Of a stretch of 64,000 bases of DNA, positions 46,218-57,900 are shown piece by piece; position 1 is the first letter of the stretch, and the number at the start of each line of letters is the position of its first letter. The DNA is from Aptenodytes patagonicus. Its lineage: Eukaryota; Chordata; Aves; Sphenisciformes; Spheniscidae. Below the pieces are notes generated by a model. The model saw only the letters and a list, made by a program, of their open reading frames with translations, was not told the origin of the DNA and did no database searches. Location: assembly GCF_965638725.1 (NCBI RefSeq), contig NC_134951.1, positions 69,711,568 to 69,775,567 of the forward strand. The letters are read 5' to 3'. Both the position numbers and the translations under genes were made by a program.

Positions 46218-47832
46218 GTGAGTACGCGGGGGCGCACCCGGGGCCGGAGCCGGGAGCCGGGAGCGAGGGGTCCGGCCCCAAACCGCGAGGGAGCCGTGCC
46301 GTGTCCTCCATCCCCTGAGTACCGAGCAGCGGAGCTGGATGCCTTCCTTCGCGGACCGCTCGGCGGCAGGGCTTGCCGGCCGGGGCGCGACGCCCACCGA
46401 AACAGGCCCTGCCTGGGTGCTAGAAATGCCCCTTTGGGGAAGCTGAAATTTAATTTGCAAGAATAAGTATCGTTAGGTTTGATGATGTCACGGCGGTCCT
46501 TACTTTGCCATCACCTGACATCACGTAAATCGATACAACAGCAAAATGAATGGACTTTCGGTCGAAGCGCTCAGCTCCGTCTGGTGCATTCTGCAACAGC
46601 AGAATACAGATAAAGGCAGTGAAACAAATTAACTGCTAAGTGCTAGACAAATGAATGTTTGTATAAAATTGCTAGCAACAATAAAGTGTTCTAAGCAATT
46701 ATTTTGTTAGAAAGCTACTGCAGCCTTCATAGGCAAACTCTCTCCTTTTAAAACAAGTAGAATAAAATAAATATGTGGGGTAATGAAAAAGAGCAAGTAG
46801 GCCTCCAACAATAATGCTGTTCATTTTTGTTTTCATGTTGAATAACCCTGTGATTTGCAGCTCAGGCCACCAACGGTAATTGGCCAATTCCACACTCTTT
46901 TCTTTGGCTCAGTTCGCATGTTTTTCCTCGGTGTTTTGGGCTTTGCTGTTTATGGAAATGAGGCCTTGCATTTCAGCTGTGACCCAGAGAAGAGAGAGGT
47001 TAATCTTTTCTGTTACAACCAGTTCAGGCCTATAACTCCTCAGGTAATTCTCTTCTTTCATTGTAGAAATCTAACGTTAAGAAAATAAACTGCAAAAATT
47101 AAACATAATTGTTCCATATAGTAGTAACTGATTGGGCTAATTATCACTTAACTTTTCCATGAATATTTTCCTTTTAACAACCTTTCATCTGTGACTAAAT
47201 ATGGAGTTGTGCTTTCTCTCTGTCATAACAACAACCCTCACATTTCAGAAACCAACTGAACTTTTCAAATTAAAACATAACAGTGGTTTTTACCTTTATT
47301 GTCATCTAAGTCTTTATACATTTGATATATATTAAAAACAGACTTACAAAATATGTGCGCGTTTTAGCTGTCCCGATGCAGTTGTAAATGATCTGACAAC
47401 TACGTTTCTGCTACATTTCAGGTATTCTGGGCGTTACAGCTGGTGATTGTACTGGTACCTGGAGCCTTTTTTCACCTTTATGCTGCGTGTAAGAGCATCA
47501 AACAGGAAGATATCCTCCAGAAGTCATTCTACACTGGTTTTTATATCTTCTCTGTTTTCTTAAGGATTGTCCTTGAAGCTGTGGCTTTTTGGCTTCAGAT
47601 TCAGCTCTTTGGTTTCAAAGTGAACGCAATCTACATGTGTGATGTGGGAGCACTTGAAAAAAACTTTAATATTACCCGGTGCATGGTGCCAGAGCACTTC
47701 GAAAAGACAATTTTTCTTATTGCAATGTACACATTTACTGTGATTACAGTGGTCTTGTGTGTGGCCGAAATTTTTGAGATCTCATGTAGAAGGCTAGGTT
47801 TCTTAAAACTCAGTGATGTCAATCACTCCTAG
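46179..47832 (+). CDS. GJE1: Connexin 23 / gap junction epsilon-1, complete (three coding exons)
   Basis: This is a four-pass membrane protein of the connexin family. In mouse and zebrafish it is linked to lens and eye development. Joining 46179-46217, 46861-47043 and 47422-47832 gives 210 residues; human GJE1 is about 205. Segments in order: short cytoplasmic N-terminus, TM1 about 30-45, loop E1 with Cys53 and Cys64, TM2 about 79-97, a short cytoplasmic loop, TM3 about 110-132, loop E2 with Cys147 and Cys161, TM4 about 169-194 and a very short tail. Two cysteines per loop instead of three is characteristic of Cx23. FYTGFYIFSVFLRI and MVPEHFEKTIFLIAMYTFT are strong family matches. Both introns are phase 0; most connexins have an uninterrupted coding region. 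All splice sites are GT-AG and no disruption is seen, so the gene looks functional. A sequon at Asn157 in E2 is unusual. Confidence 0.94.
46218..46860 (+). other. GJE1: GJE1 intron 1
   Basis: A 643 bp phase 0 intron. The first 200 bases continue the CpG island, then composition turns AT-rich. No repeat or second gene is recognised. Confidence 0.85.
46861..47043 (+). CDS. GJE1: GJE1 coding exon 2
   Basis: This exon has 61 codons (residues 14-74), from LRPPTVIGQF through TM1 and loop E1 to RPITPQ. The acceptor is TTTGCAG|CTC and the donor is CAG|GTAATT. Only Cys53 and Cys64 are present in E1, spaced by ten residues; the ordinary connexin pattern has three cysteines. Confidence 0.94.
47044..47421 (+). 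other. GJE1: GJE1 intron 2
   Basis: A 378 bp phase 0 AT-rich intron with standard GT-AG ends. No other feature is seen in it. Confidence 0.88.
47422..47832 (+). CDS. GJE1: GJE1 coding exon 3 with stop codon
   Basis: It encodes residues 75-210 (VFWALQLV onward) and ends with TAG. The acceptor is CATTTCAG|GTATTC. It covers TM2 to TM4 and loop E2 with Cys147 and Cys161. The C-terminus after TM4 is only about 16 residues, with no PDZ-like end obvious. Confidence 0.94.
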   Translation, partial: VFWALQLVIVLVPGAFFHLYAACKSIKQEDILQKSFYTGFYIFSVFLRIVLEAVAFWLQIQLFGFKVNAIYMCDVGALEKNFNITRCMVPEHFEKTIFLIAMYTFTVITVVLCVAEIFEISCRRLGFLKLSDVNHS

Positions 47833-50800
47833 TCATTTACCACCCTGCCCACCTGCAGTTTTATAACGATGATTTCAAGCTATAACAAACAACATCTTCT
47901 GTCCTCTATGCAGTGTTGCAGAAGAGAACCGCACTCATGATTACTGCTGCAGAGTAGTCATCTGACACTTATTCCTCATCCAAAAAACACCGCATTATGT
48001 GAATAATCTTTGTTTCCATGTAAAGACCAAAGGCGGTAAGATTCACAAGAGCAACGTGTTTTCATGACCTGCCACGTACAATAGTTTTGCCTCCAGAGGA
48101 GTGTCTGTGTGAGGAGGAGGTTATTTATGTATGTATCTTTATTCACAGCTTTTCTGAACACATGCAATTGGAGCTAGTAAGGTCATTGACCTGCCGGGAA
48201 AAACTATTCCAAATTTCTTACGTGTTCTTATGGCTTGAGAATTAAGCAGTAATGGTGGATAATCTCTGGGTACCAGAAAGTGTTCAAACATTTTCCCAAG
48301 CAGTGCCGCTGTTGCAACCCGCATCTCAGACCCCAGGGGCAGAGACTCCTGGTTAGGCTGCGGTGACAACATATCCATCGCTATCAGCTTACTTTGCAGC
48401 AGTCCAGCTAGTGTCACCTGCTAGCTGTGAATCTCCTTTTAAAAGTGAAAGACTAGCACGGTATTCTTTCTGCTGACTGGAATGCCTTACCCTCATTATG
48501 TTCTGGCTTACGGTGTAGAAGATTTTTACCAATTTCATATGATCACATTTTGAAAGCATAAAAGGGCTTTATGACTTAGTTTTGCATAAGAGGCTTGAAA
48601 GCATCAAAAGAAAATCTCGGAGAAATGCCTTTTCTGGGTCCAGTCATGCCTTGATTTCAGTGAGAGTTTTGCTTGCATGTGACTGCAGAATTGGGCCCAC
48701 AGAATTTTTTGCTGTGAGTGTCACACCTAACTTCTTATTGCTCTGCCTAAAGTTGCTAGAATAACAGTTAAAAAGAAGTCTGCATACTAAAATTATTCCA
48801 TGCAGTAAGTGTATTGGGATAGGTTAGGTCTTGAACTTTATATAGGTATCAGATGTTTTCGTGTGCAACAGTTTCTTCTTAAGGACTAATAGACATCTTA
48901 AACTTAGAAGCGGTTTCATTCCTGGTGCTGAAGTGAGGTGACAGAAAAAAACAGATTTTGGAACTGGAGAGAAAGGTGGAGGTAGTTTCCTGTATAAAAT
49001 ATGTACAAATACCAACCATAACAATTAGCTAGTTTCCATTTGTTTTTCAAATACCCTGAATTTCTAGGAAAAAAAATGGAAGGTTTCTTCCTCTTCCATC
49101 ATTTTCTACAGCGACTAAATTGAACAATTTCTGTTCCGAATCTCAGTGAAACAAGAGGCTCGGACTCATCACTACTGAGCAGTGATCCAGGAACCTGAAA
49201 AGTCAAAAGGAATCTGTCAGCATCTTTGGACACAGTTTGAGGCCTGTAACGCTGAAGGGAAGAACGTCTTTGCTTCTTGAATTAAGTTTAACCTATGTGA
49301 AAAAACGCAGTATAGGCAACATTCAGCATAAAAGCATAAAAAGTTGAGATCCCAGTCACAGCGTTTGGGTCCTTTCAGGAATATTTGGAAAATTCTGGAA
49401 AAATTACTATAAAATCTTTTAGCACCAGCTGTTAGTTAAGCAGTCCCAAACAAGGTTGGATTATAAGAGCCTTGTAATCCTCACCCACGAAAGCAGTCCT
49501 CGTTACATAAATGGAATTGCATTATTTAGTTGTCTTGGATTTGATTGCTTCTGGGCCATTTAAATCAAAGTGGGTCACAACTAGATGTGTGATTTTGTTA
49601 ATATGCTGATCAAGAACCAGATGATAAATTTCAATACATTCACTGTATTAAAACATTCATGTTATTTTTTCCCCTACAGAAATAAGTTATATGTTGTCTT
49701 AAATATATGTCCAGTCAACAGTATCACATTTGTGCAATATTATACTAGTTATTTGATATTTGCAAGCATTACAAGTGGAATAAGAATCACTGTGCTAACT
49801 TCCTGTTTGCATAATATACCACGTGCTTTGGTCGATACGTGCTTAATTTTTCGTTGTATCCATCGGTATCCATCTGGAATTATTCTTTGCAATTTAAACT
49901 TGTAATCTCAGGTAAAAAAAAATCTTTTTATTTATACATAAAATACAATATATCTATTACTACTAAAAAGAAGAATTTACTTCCATGTGCTAGGTACGCT
50001 CATGACCAATTGTACTCAAATCACACTTAATCAGATGTTTATATAATAATAAAGTAACTTCATCACAACCTTGTCAGTATTTTCCCTGCTGCTTAGTGTT
50101 TCCATTGCTTGTTGTTCTTCTGTAGATTTCAAAACACTTCAGGTCAGAGGAGTGCCAAAACCCCCAGCCCCTCAGGGGACTTCCCTGCTACAGTCAAGAG
50201 CCTTGCAGAGCCAGGACTGGCACAGGACTGCCTCAGGACCCCTGGAGGGGCTCTAGGAGCTGGATTACCCACCACCATGCCCTTTCCCTTGGTGGTCAAA
50301 ATCTGGAACATATCAAAACATGCTCTTCTTCCAAATCAGATACAACACAGATTTTTTTCTGCATTTCCTGTGAAATTAAAATTGTCAAATTCCCCATTTT
50401 CAGTTTTTCATTTAAAACCAAAATGTGCATTATCGCCTTTTAGTGCAAATGTTTTTCTGTGACTGATTCCGTCATAAGTTTCTGGAACATGTTGATGGAC
50501 ATACTATGCCCATGTAAAGAAACCACTTCCCCATGGTTGTCAACACGGCTTTTTCCTACATTTGCCATTTGTTTTCCTGGCACTCATTGTATTCTCAAGT
50601 CTCTCTAAACTTTTCTTTCTCCTAGTATTCCGAACTCCCACCACTTTTATCCTTATTTACATTGCTTTCTATCAGCTTCCTTCCACCCTTACTCCGAGAT
50701 TTGTAACATGCCTGCATCCGTTTCTCAGTGTTGCACGGATTTTAGCTCAAATGCTTAGCAAATATTTGAGATGATCCTGAAGGCTTTTTTTGCCATTATG

Positions 50801-51719
50801 AAAGGAATTATATAATACGCTTGGGGATTCTTTGATTCAATTCTATTTCTTTACACAGCGAATATGAAGTCCTGTCTCCCAGAACACAGTGGGAAGTATT
50901 TTTGTTGCTTACATCAGGGTCATATTGTAAGTGCTTCTTTGACTTTTTCATTGTTTTCCACCATATTCTAGCCGCCTCATTTTCACAGACAGCACTCAAA
51001 GCAATCCCCAGCTCATGCGTTTGCAGCCCGTTTTGTCTCTAGCCAGACGTCATGACCATTTCAGTTCTCACTTAACAAAGAACCGTAATTGTTCCCTCCA
51101 TCATCTTCAATGAAACAAGCTAAATACACCCAGTAAGCCATGCAATTGCCTTTACATCAAAGGTATAGCTGCTCTGGGCCAGCCAACTTCTAGTGCACCA
51201 CCACAACATCCCAGTCCTATAACCACTCCTTGTTCTGTTCCTTTCTTGTTTTCCTTTCTTCTGTTCAGCCATCATTTCCCTTCCGTTCTCTTTTCAGCAC
51301 TCTCCCTTGATAGCAATGAGACGATGCAGCCACCTCTCCTACCCGGTGCCTCCCTCCAACACGCATCTTTCTTTATGCCCTGGAGCATTGCCATTCTCCT
51401 GCCTTGCAGACAGCCATGTTGAGACCAGGAGGAAGTTTGGCATCAGGGCCATTTAAAAGAAATTAAGAAATCATTTAACTACGCTGTCAGAATAAGAAGA
51501 TGACAGACACTAAAATAATTTATATTGCAATTTGTGAGATCCATTTGAAACCATTTTGCTTCAATGGCTCCCACTTCTTTTGCTGTTCTTGTCCCCTCTC
51601 AGCAAAAAGAGAAAACCCTGGAGGTTCCTCCGAGAAAAAGTTATCTGGGAAGCGGTGATCCTGCGAGATGTACTTTCCAGGGCTGGCGGACTTGCTGACA
51701 GCTGCCGGGAAGCAGCCCA
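47833..51719. other. GJE1 3' flank and intergenic to VTA1
   Basis: AT-rich sequence with no recognised exon or mobile element. A canonical AATAAA lies at 50048-50053, about 2.2 kb past the GJE1 stop, and could end a long 3'UTR. I saw no earlier canonical signal near the stop. The sequence turns GC-rich near 51720 at the VTA1 island. Confidence 0.6.
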
Positions 51720-52284
51720 GCCTGCTGAAGCGCTATTAACCAGGCCACTGGTCGCACAAGGCTTCTCCAGCGAGCGGCAGCGGAACAACGGGCAGAGGCC
51801 CAGGAGCAGAGGTGCGGTTCAGCACTCGAGGGCCTCCCGGACCTCTGGTGAGCCTCGAGGCAGCCCGAGGGGAACGTTTTTCAACCTGAAAAGGAATTTT
51901 ACTCGCAGCTGTACCTCCAGGGGGAAGGTCTGCACGGCTCTTGGGGCTGAAAGGGCTGGGGAAGGCGTCGCCACTCGGCCCCGGAGAGCCAGGGCCAGGC
52001 CGCCATTCCCCCGGCTGGGCCCGGGGAAGCCCCGGCCGCTCCGGGGTCTCCAGGCCCCTCCACACGGCGGCGGTGGGACGCGTTTCAAACACTAACGAGC
52101 CACGCAGGGAACGCGTGAGGCTGTACGGCCCCGCGGGCGGACGGGCGGGCGGACGGGCCAACCTGCCCGGGGCCGCCCGGCTGCGGCGGGCCGAGGCCCG
52201 AGGAGGCCGCTCCGTGCCCCGCCCCTCCCGCTCAGCAGGGGGCGCTCTTCCCGGGCGCACCGCCACCAGCGGCAGCCCGCCCAC

Positions 52285-52296
52285 CGCGCACGCGCC
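52285..52296 (+). promoter_or_regulatory. NRF1-like site
   Basis: CGCGCACGCGCC matches the NRF1 consensus YGCGCAYGCGCR at 11 of 12 positions. It lies about 100 bases upstream of the VTA1 start codon. Confidence 0.45.
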
Positions 52297-52309
52297 CCGG
52301 CGTCCCGTG

Positions 52310-52325
52310 CCGGAAGCGGAAGCGG
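52310..52325 (+). promoter_or_regulatory. Tandem ETS/GABP-like motifs
   Basis: CCGGAAGCGGAAGCGG holds two overlapping GGAAG cores six bases apart, 73-88 bases upstream of the VTA1 start codon. Paired GGAA cores close to the transcription start are typical of GABP/ETS-driven CpG-island promoters. Confidence 0.45.
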
Positions 52326-52397
52326 CCGGCGCCAGGCTCGGGAGCGAGAGCCGCTGTCGGCCGTCCGTTGTTGCCGCTTCGCATCGCCGCCCGCGTG

Positions 52398-52506
52398 ATG
52401 GCGGCCACGGTGCTTCCCCCGCTGCCGCCGCAGTTCAAGAGCATCCAGCACCATCTGCGAACCGCGCAGGAGCTGGACAAGCGCGAGCCGGTGGTGGCAT
52501 ACTACT
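52398..52506 (+). CDS. VTA1: VTA1 first coding exon (partial gene)
   Basis: VTA1 (LIP5) is a cytosolic cofactor of the VPS4 ATPase that helps disassemble ESCRT-III in multivesicular body sorting, cytokinesis and virus budding. The exon encodes 36 residues starting MAATVLPPLPPQFKSIQ and ending EPVVAYY, plus one base. It matches the remembered human N-terminus nearly residue for residue and forms the start of the N-terminal tandem MIT-like domain that contacts ESCRT-III. The donor is TACT|GTGAGT, so intron 1 is phase 1. The ATG has G at -3 and +4. I searched downstream for the next exon (expected to encode RLYAMQTGMKI) and did not find it, so the rest of the gene lies beyond the window. Confidence 0.92.
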
Positions 52507-54739
52507 GTGAGTGGAGGCGGCCGGCCCCCGAGCCGGGCCCGGCCCGGCCCGGCCCGTCGCGTCCCGTCCCGCCCCGCCACCGCTCCCCGCGGCTGGGGCC
52601 GCCGCCGCCCCCTCGGCCACCAGTGGCTGCACCGGGCGGAGCGCGCCCCTCCCCTTGTCCGCCTGGCTTGTTGGGTTGCGCGGAGTGCCGGTGGGATGTA
52701 CGGAGAAGTGGGGGCAGGGGGGGAAAGCCCCACCTCTTGGGGCGGTACGGGGTGCTCACGGTCCTCCTTGTCTGCCGCTTCAACTGCAAGCCCCAACCCG
52801 TCTTTCATGCGCTCTATTTTTGCGAGTTAAGCCTCTTTGCAGTCGTAGCGGATATGGCAGCAGCCTAAATACGTGATTGTACGCACGTGTATAAAGTCGG
52901 GGCTTCTGTGCTTCTGTGTTGGGATAGTCCTAATAAGTATCGCAAAAAACTAACATTGGAGAGTCTTTTCGGAGTTTTTCACCTGCTGAAAAGACCTCCT
53001 TCTTTCTGTCCTGTATCTGAGTAAGCAGTTTGGGTTTGAGAGTCTTTAATTCTTTTAATAGTTCATTTTATTTTCTGTGAGGCTTTGTCCCTTCTTCAGG
53101 GTTCTTTAAGGGGGAGAGTTGGTGGCTCTTCTTTTGTTTGCTTCATTGAAATGAACACAGCAAAAATAATTTTCTCTTACTGTAAATCTTTCAAATTAAT
53201 ATGTAAATTTTTCAAGCTAACTTACGGCTTCTAAGCTAATGGTCGTCAGGGTGGTCTGTGAGCCTTTCTAAAAGGCTTTCCACAGTTAATTAAGAAATGC
53301 AAGGCAGTTGTTAGTAGTCTTAAATTCCTGTCACAGTTAATCACCACACTTGAAAAATTTCGAAGACTAGCAGATCACCAGAAATGTATGTTTATGTTGT
53401 TTGTTTTTTTCTTTTTATGGAGATGTGAGGAGGTCATGTGGGGGGTTTACTTGTCAATAGCTTGTCTTCAAAAAGAGTTAAATAAAAAATAGAGGTAGAA
53501 CTGGTACTTTAATTTGTAAGGCAATCATAAGTTTAGAAGGATGAACTCATGAAATTCAGGCTTCAGAAAGCTCTGAAATAACTGTCAGCTCAGTTTTAAG
53601 TTTTGCGTTATGTAGGAATACTGTGCTAATGTGTACTACTGCCACCACAGAAGTGAGATAGAACACTGGATGTTCTCAACAGTGCTCACTCTTTTTTTAC
53701 TGGAAAAACACAGAACAAATCATACTTTGTGTGGCAGGAAGCACCAGCTAGGTCAAGTTGCACTGTTGTTTTGTTTTTCTTTATTTCTTTAGGGTTTTTT
53801 TGTCAGATGTTACATCCTGTCTGGCTATATAATAAAAATACTAACATTTAGTGCAGGTAACAAAATACAAGTCTATTTTTATTTTAGAACAGAAATGTTT
53901 TGGTGGCTGATCTCTATTTTTCTTAATGTCTTTTCCATTCTGAAACTTAATGTTAGTGTACAGGAAAAAAATAACCATGTTGAATAATTAACATTTTCCG
54001 TAAAGTCCTTTGCATTGTCTGTCCTAAGTAGCCTGAAAATTTGCATATTTTTTTCATTTGAGTACTTCAACACATCTGATTTGTTATTGAGTATAGTGAA
54101 GACTATATTCTAGAGATATCTTTCCCATTACATTATTACATAAAGTAAAAAGTAGTGACACCCCTTTTTCAAGATCGGTCTTGCTTGGATGCTGTGTTCT
54201 TTTAAATACACAAAGGAGAAGAATTAATTTTCACCAGTGTTGCACTGATGACAGTTATTTCCTCCCATGGTTGATGAGTTTGTCTGGATTGACTAAAATG
54301 CAGAATTCCTGTTGCACAGGAATTTTTTTGTTACTTTAATTCTGGCTTTGAAGCAAAAATAAGGTTTATGAACCATTTATTTTGAACATTGTGGGTTTGG
54401 AACAATTACGTAGAATCCCAAAGTATTAATTATTAATGTTGCTACTGTCAAAAAAATGTACTGTATATACTTCTAGCATGCTGTGAATAATAAAAGTTTT
54501 CCTAAAAAGGTAGGGTTTTTTAAAGTGTAAGTCTGGGTATACAAAAAATTTTCAGGATACTTTTCAGATAACGTTTTGAAAGCAACACAGATTTTATGTG
54601 GAATTAAAGCAACGTTTCTCATTAGATGCTTCACTGAAAAAAACTGAACATCTCTTTGCTGAGTGCTTGGAATGTGTTTCAGAGGAGCTCTGTACGTTTG
54701 CTATAATGTATTGTGTGGAAGGAATAGCATGAGGAAAGC

Positions 54740-54945
54740 TTGGTGAGTGCTGGAACATACGGTGTTTTCTGTGCTGGCGCTCCTCCGCCAGGCTCGTCTG
54801 CAGGCATCTGCCTGGCACCGCATTTTGTGGGACCAGGAGGGTGGTGTGGCGCAGCAGCCAGCCGAGGGGGCCCTCCGGTGAAAGCTCATGTGGTGGGACA
54901 ATGCTGTGTGTTTTGTCACAAGGTTGCTTGCACAGCCACTGCATG
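54740..54945. other. GC-richer patch in VTA1 intron 1
   Basis: About 200 bases of clearly higher GC content (CTGGCGCTCCTCCGCC, CGAGGGGGCCCTCCGG) sit inside an AT-rich intron. They have open frames on both strands but no recognised protein or repeat. Confidence 0.35.
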
Positions 54946-57900
54946 AGGGGGAACACCTGAATTTTGGTCGTATGATGGATGTAACTGTCAGTCTGAAGAA
55001 AAGAATAAGGTGTTTATAGCTTTGGAATGTTGCCAGGAGTGGTTCATCCCTAGCCAAAAGCTTTGGTCCTAATATGAATGTTTCCACAGCACAGTAGTTT
55101 TCAGTATGGACATACGTTTGCTAGGTTTTGATTTATGTGAATTTTAGTTCAATTCCGCTTGTGTATTTCTGATAATAAGAGCTGCTACATAAACTAATTT
55201 GAATACCAGAAGCAAGTGAACAAGATACTACTTTCTATAGCTCAGCAATAAAATTGTCACTATTTACTGCTCTTTTATTATTTTCATCTCTCATCAGCAT
55301 CCACTGGTGCCAGAGGTGTGCTCTCAAAGCTGGGAATTTGAATGGCAGTTACACATTTTATTTGCATACACCATTTAAAATTTTTTTCTCTTACGTTTTT
55401 TGGGTATAGTTCATTTGAAGCTAGCATTATTTCAGTGTGATTATTTCAATCACATTGAAACTAGCATAAACCAGCGCTGCCACCTAAAGAAGATACAGTA
55501 GTCCTTCTCTGGCCTCTCATTCCCAACCCTAATGTGCTTCAGAAGCAAACATTGATGTAATTGTATGATGAAAAACAACAATAAGCTGTTTTTCAGCCAG
55601 GCCAATTCACTACCGCTTAAACAGCTGTGCTCCCACACAGACAAAGGCAAGGAACAAGACACAATGGCTTGGGGCGAAGACAGGACTCCTGCTTTTTTGA
55701 TATTGCTGGCATATGTTGATTTAAAGAAACTGAAATTTGATGAACATTAATCTCTGTTTTACACAATATGGATAGCTACAGCAGGGATGATTTGTATTTT
55801 TCAACTGCCACATAATTTTCCACATGAAAAATAAAACATTGAAGAACAACATTGATGCTCTTGTGCACCATAACACATCACAGGTGCTTTTTGTTGTGGT
55901 ACTTGCTAGAAACACTGCAAAAATTAAAAAAAATGGTTTTATTTCTTGTAGTCCTGTATATTCCTTACAAAGCCTCCATGCTTAACTCCATTTTTAGGTA
56001 TTCAAATTCAAAGCAGCATATGATCAGTAGCTTTATATGTTGTTTGTAAACTGTTACTTTTTTTAGCCCTAGCCACTGTTAGTAGATGGACATAATTGAT
56101 TGATGCAATAAAAACATTTGCTTCCTGACAGTATGTACTGTAAATTTACGTGGTTGTAAAATTTGTTCTACTTAGAACATAGACTGTAGAGAAATGAAGA
56201 AACCGAGCTTATTTTTTTAAAATTGTACAGGACATGATCTCACAAAATAATTCTCCTTTTAAAGAGATTAGATGCTTTATGGCTAATGTAAGTGTTCAGC
56301 ACTGTGGTAATCTACCACCTTCTTTTAAAATGCTTGTCTCCCCATATGATACTTTTTCTCATATTTCATATTATTTTGTTAATCATTGTCATTAAGTATG
56401 TAGCTATTTCAGGTTCAGTAATGGTCAGCTAATTTGATAGGTATAAGGGAATACCAGTAAAGAATGCTACATTGATTGCCTAGCAAAAGGGAAATAAGTG
56501 ATTGGTGGTCAATAAAATAACTTTCTTATGGTAAAAACTTGCATAAGTGACTGTTTGACTACTTTGAGATGTTATTCTGCAAACACAAGGAGGCAGGCTT
56601 TGATTAAAAAAAAAAAAAATCTCTGGCCTGTGTAGTAACTAAAGAAATTATGTCTCTAGCTGTGCCATAGGCAATTTGACTCAAAAGTTATTTTCTGAAA
56701 AATTGCAAGGTTTGAGAGGTAGTTTTGTCTTCTGAAAACTTATGTTTTAGTGTTTAAAGCAAGATTTTCCTTAATAGCTGTTGTTTCAGCCTTTCAGTAG
56801 TGTTGTTAAGCGCTTTTCAAAGATAATTTGTAGTTTATTTTATAGTTCTGTACTTACAGGCCATTGATTTTTCTAATTCAAAAGTATTGGGAGAATGCCA
56901 GTGAGTTGCCAGAAAAGCATTGATGTTTCGTGATATATAACATCTTAACACACAACAGTGTTTGGATATCCAGTGAATGCAACATGAAAAAATAGTCTAG
57001 TAACTTCAGAAAAGCAGGGCTGTGATGGTTTTTGCTTTACAGTCTGCTAAACATCAGAAAACATTCATGTGAGATCAGTAGACTTGATCTCTTTAAAAAA
57101 GATGTGAAGAAAATCTCCTACAATTCTCAAATTCTTGAGATAGAAAAACACCAGAGAAATCCTTATGAAGGATCTTACTGTTGTGTTAACATTTCTGTGT
57201 TTGTGGGATCAAGCAGGAGAGAAAAGCAAAAGAGAGAATTTTTTTTCCACAACTAGTTGGCAAACTCTTGAATCAAAAGTCATTCAGCTTTTAAAAGAAA
57301 TACCCATCTGTTAAATGTAACTTGCTTTTTACTTTCAAGTTTAGTCAGACATCCATGAAACAAGCTTCTCACTGCATACCAATTATAAGACTTTTTTTTT
57401 TCTTTTTAATTAAAAAACAAAGTTCATGGCCTGACTTATAACTTGGGAAATACAGTTACTGTGTAATTTTACATCTGAAATACTGTTAATTTTTTACTGA
57501 TCCTTCCTCAAAGCAGAAGACTAATAACAGACGAATATTTTAATTGAGCTTTTAATTTATTCAACTTTTTATTGTATCTGAATGCATTTTGAATGACTAA
57601 TTTAGAAGATGCATGTAATTCAGAAGTATTAATGGAAATAAAAATAAGTGGTATTTGCTGTATTTCACTGCAGAGGTTCTGCACATACTTACTGATTTCA
57701 CTTAACTGGGACATTGTAGAATTGAAATGCATAAAATAATGTTCTTATTCCTTAACTAATAAGACCAAATTCCTGAGCTTTCCAGTTTAAATATTCATTT
57801 TTTGTACTAGTTTTATATAATCCATTTGTAAAAGTACATTTCCCATATTCTCATATTGCTGGTGGCAGAAAACTGTTTTGTGTGCTACTAATGCTACAAC

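Larger units (their letters stand above)
45715..46470 (+). promoter_or_regulatory. GJE1: CpG island over GJE1 first exon
   Basis: A CpG-dense block with abrupt edges covers the 13-codon first exon, and is the likely promoter. No TATA box is evident close to the start codon. A CATAAAAG sequence lies about 800 bases upstream (near 45394) but is too far away to be convincing. Long open frames on both strands here are compositional. Confidence 0.7.
51720..52770 (+). promoter_or_regulatory. VTA1: CpG island and promoter of VTA1
   Basis: A long, very GC-rich, CpG-dense block surrounds the VTA1 first exon. It has GC boxes (for example CCCCGCCC near 52218), an NRF1-like and an ETS-like site, and no TATA box. 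This is the usual form of a broadly expressed housekeeping promoter, which suits an ESCRT component. Confidence 0.75.

Noticed and set aside
45661-46466. Open frames of 150-216 codons on both strands around GJE1 exon 1
   Set aside because: These arise from CpG-island composition. The real coding part is the 13-codon GJE1 exon in another reading context.
51556-52868. Open frames up to 238 codons around the VTA1 promoter
   Set aside because: Same compositional effect; only 52398-52506 matches a known protein.
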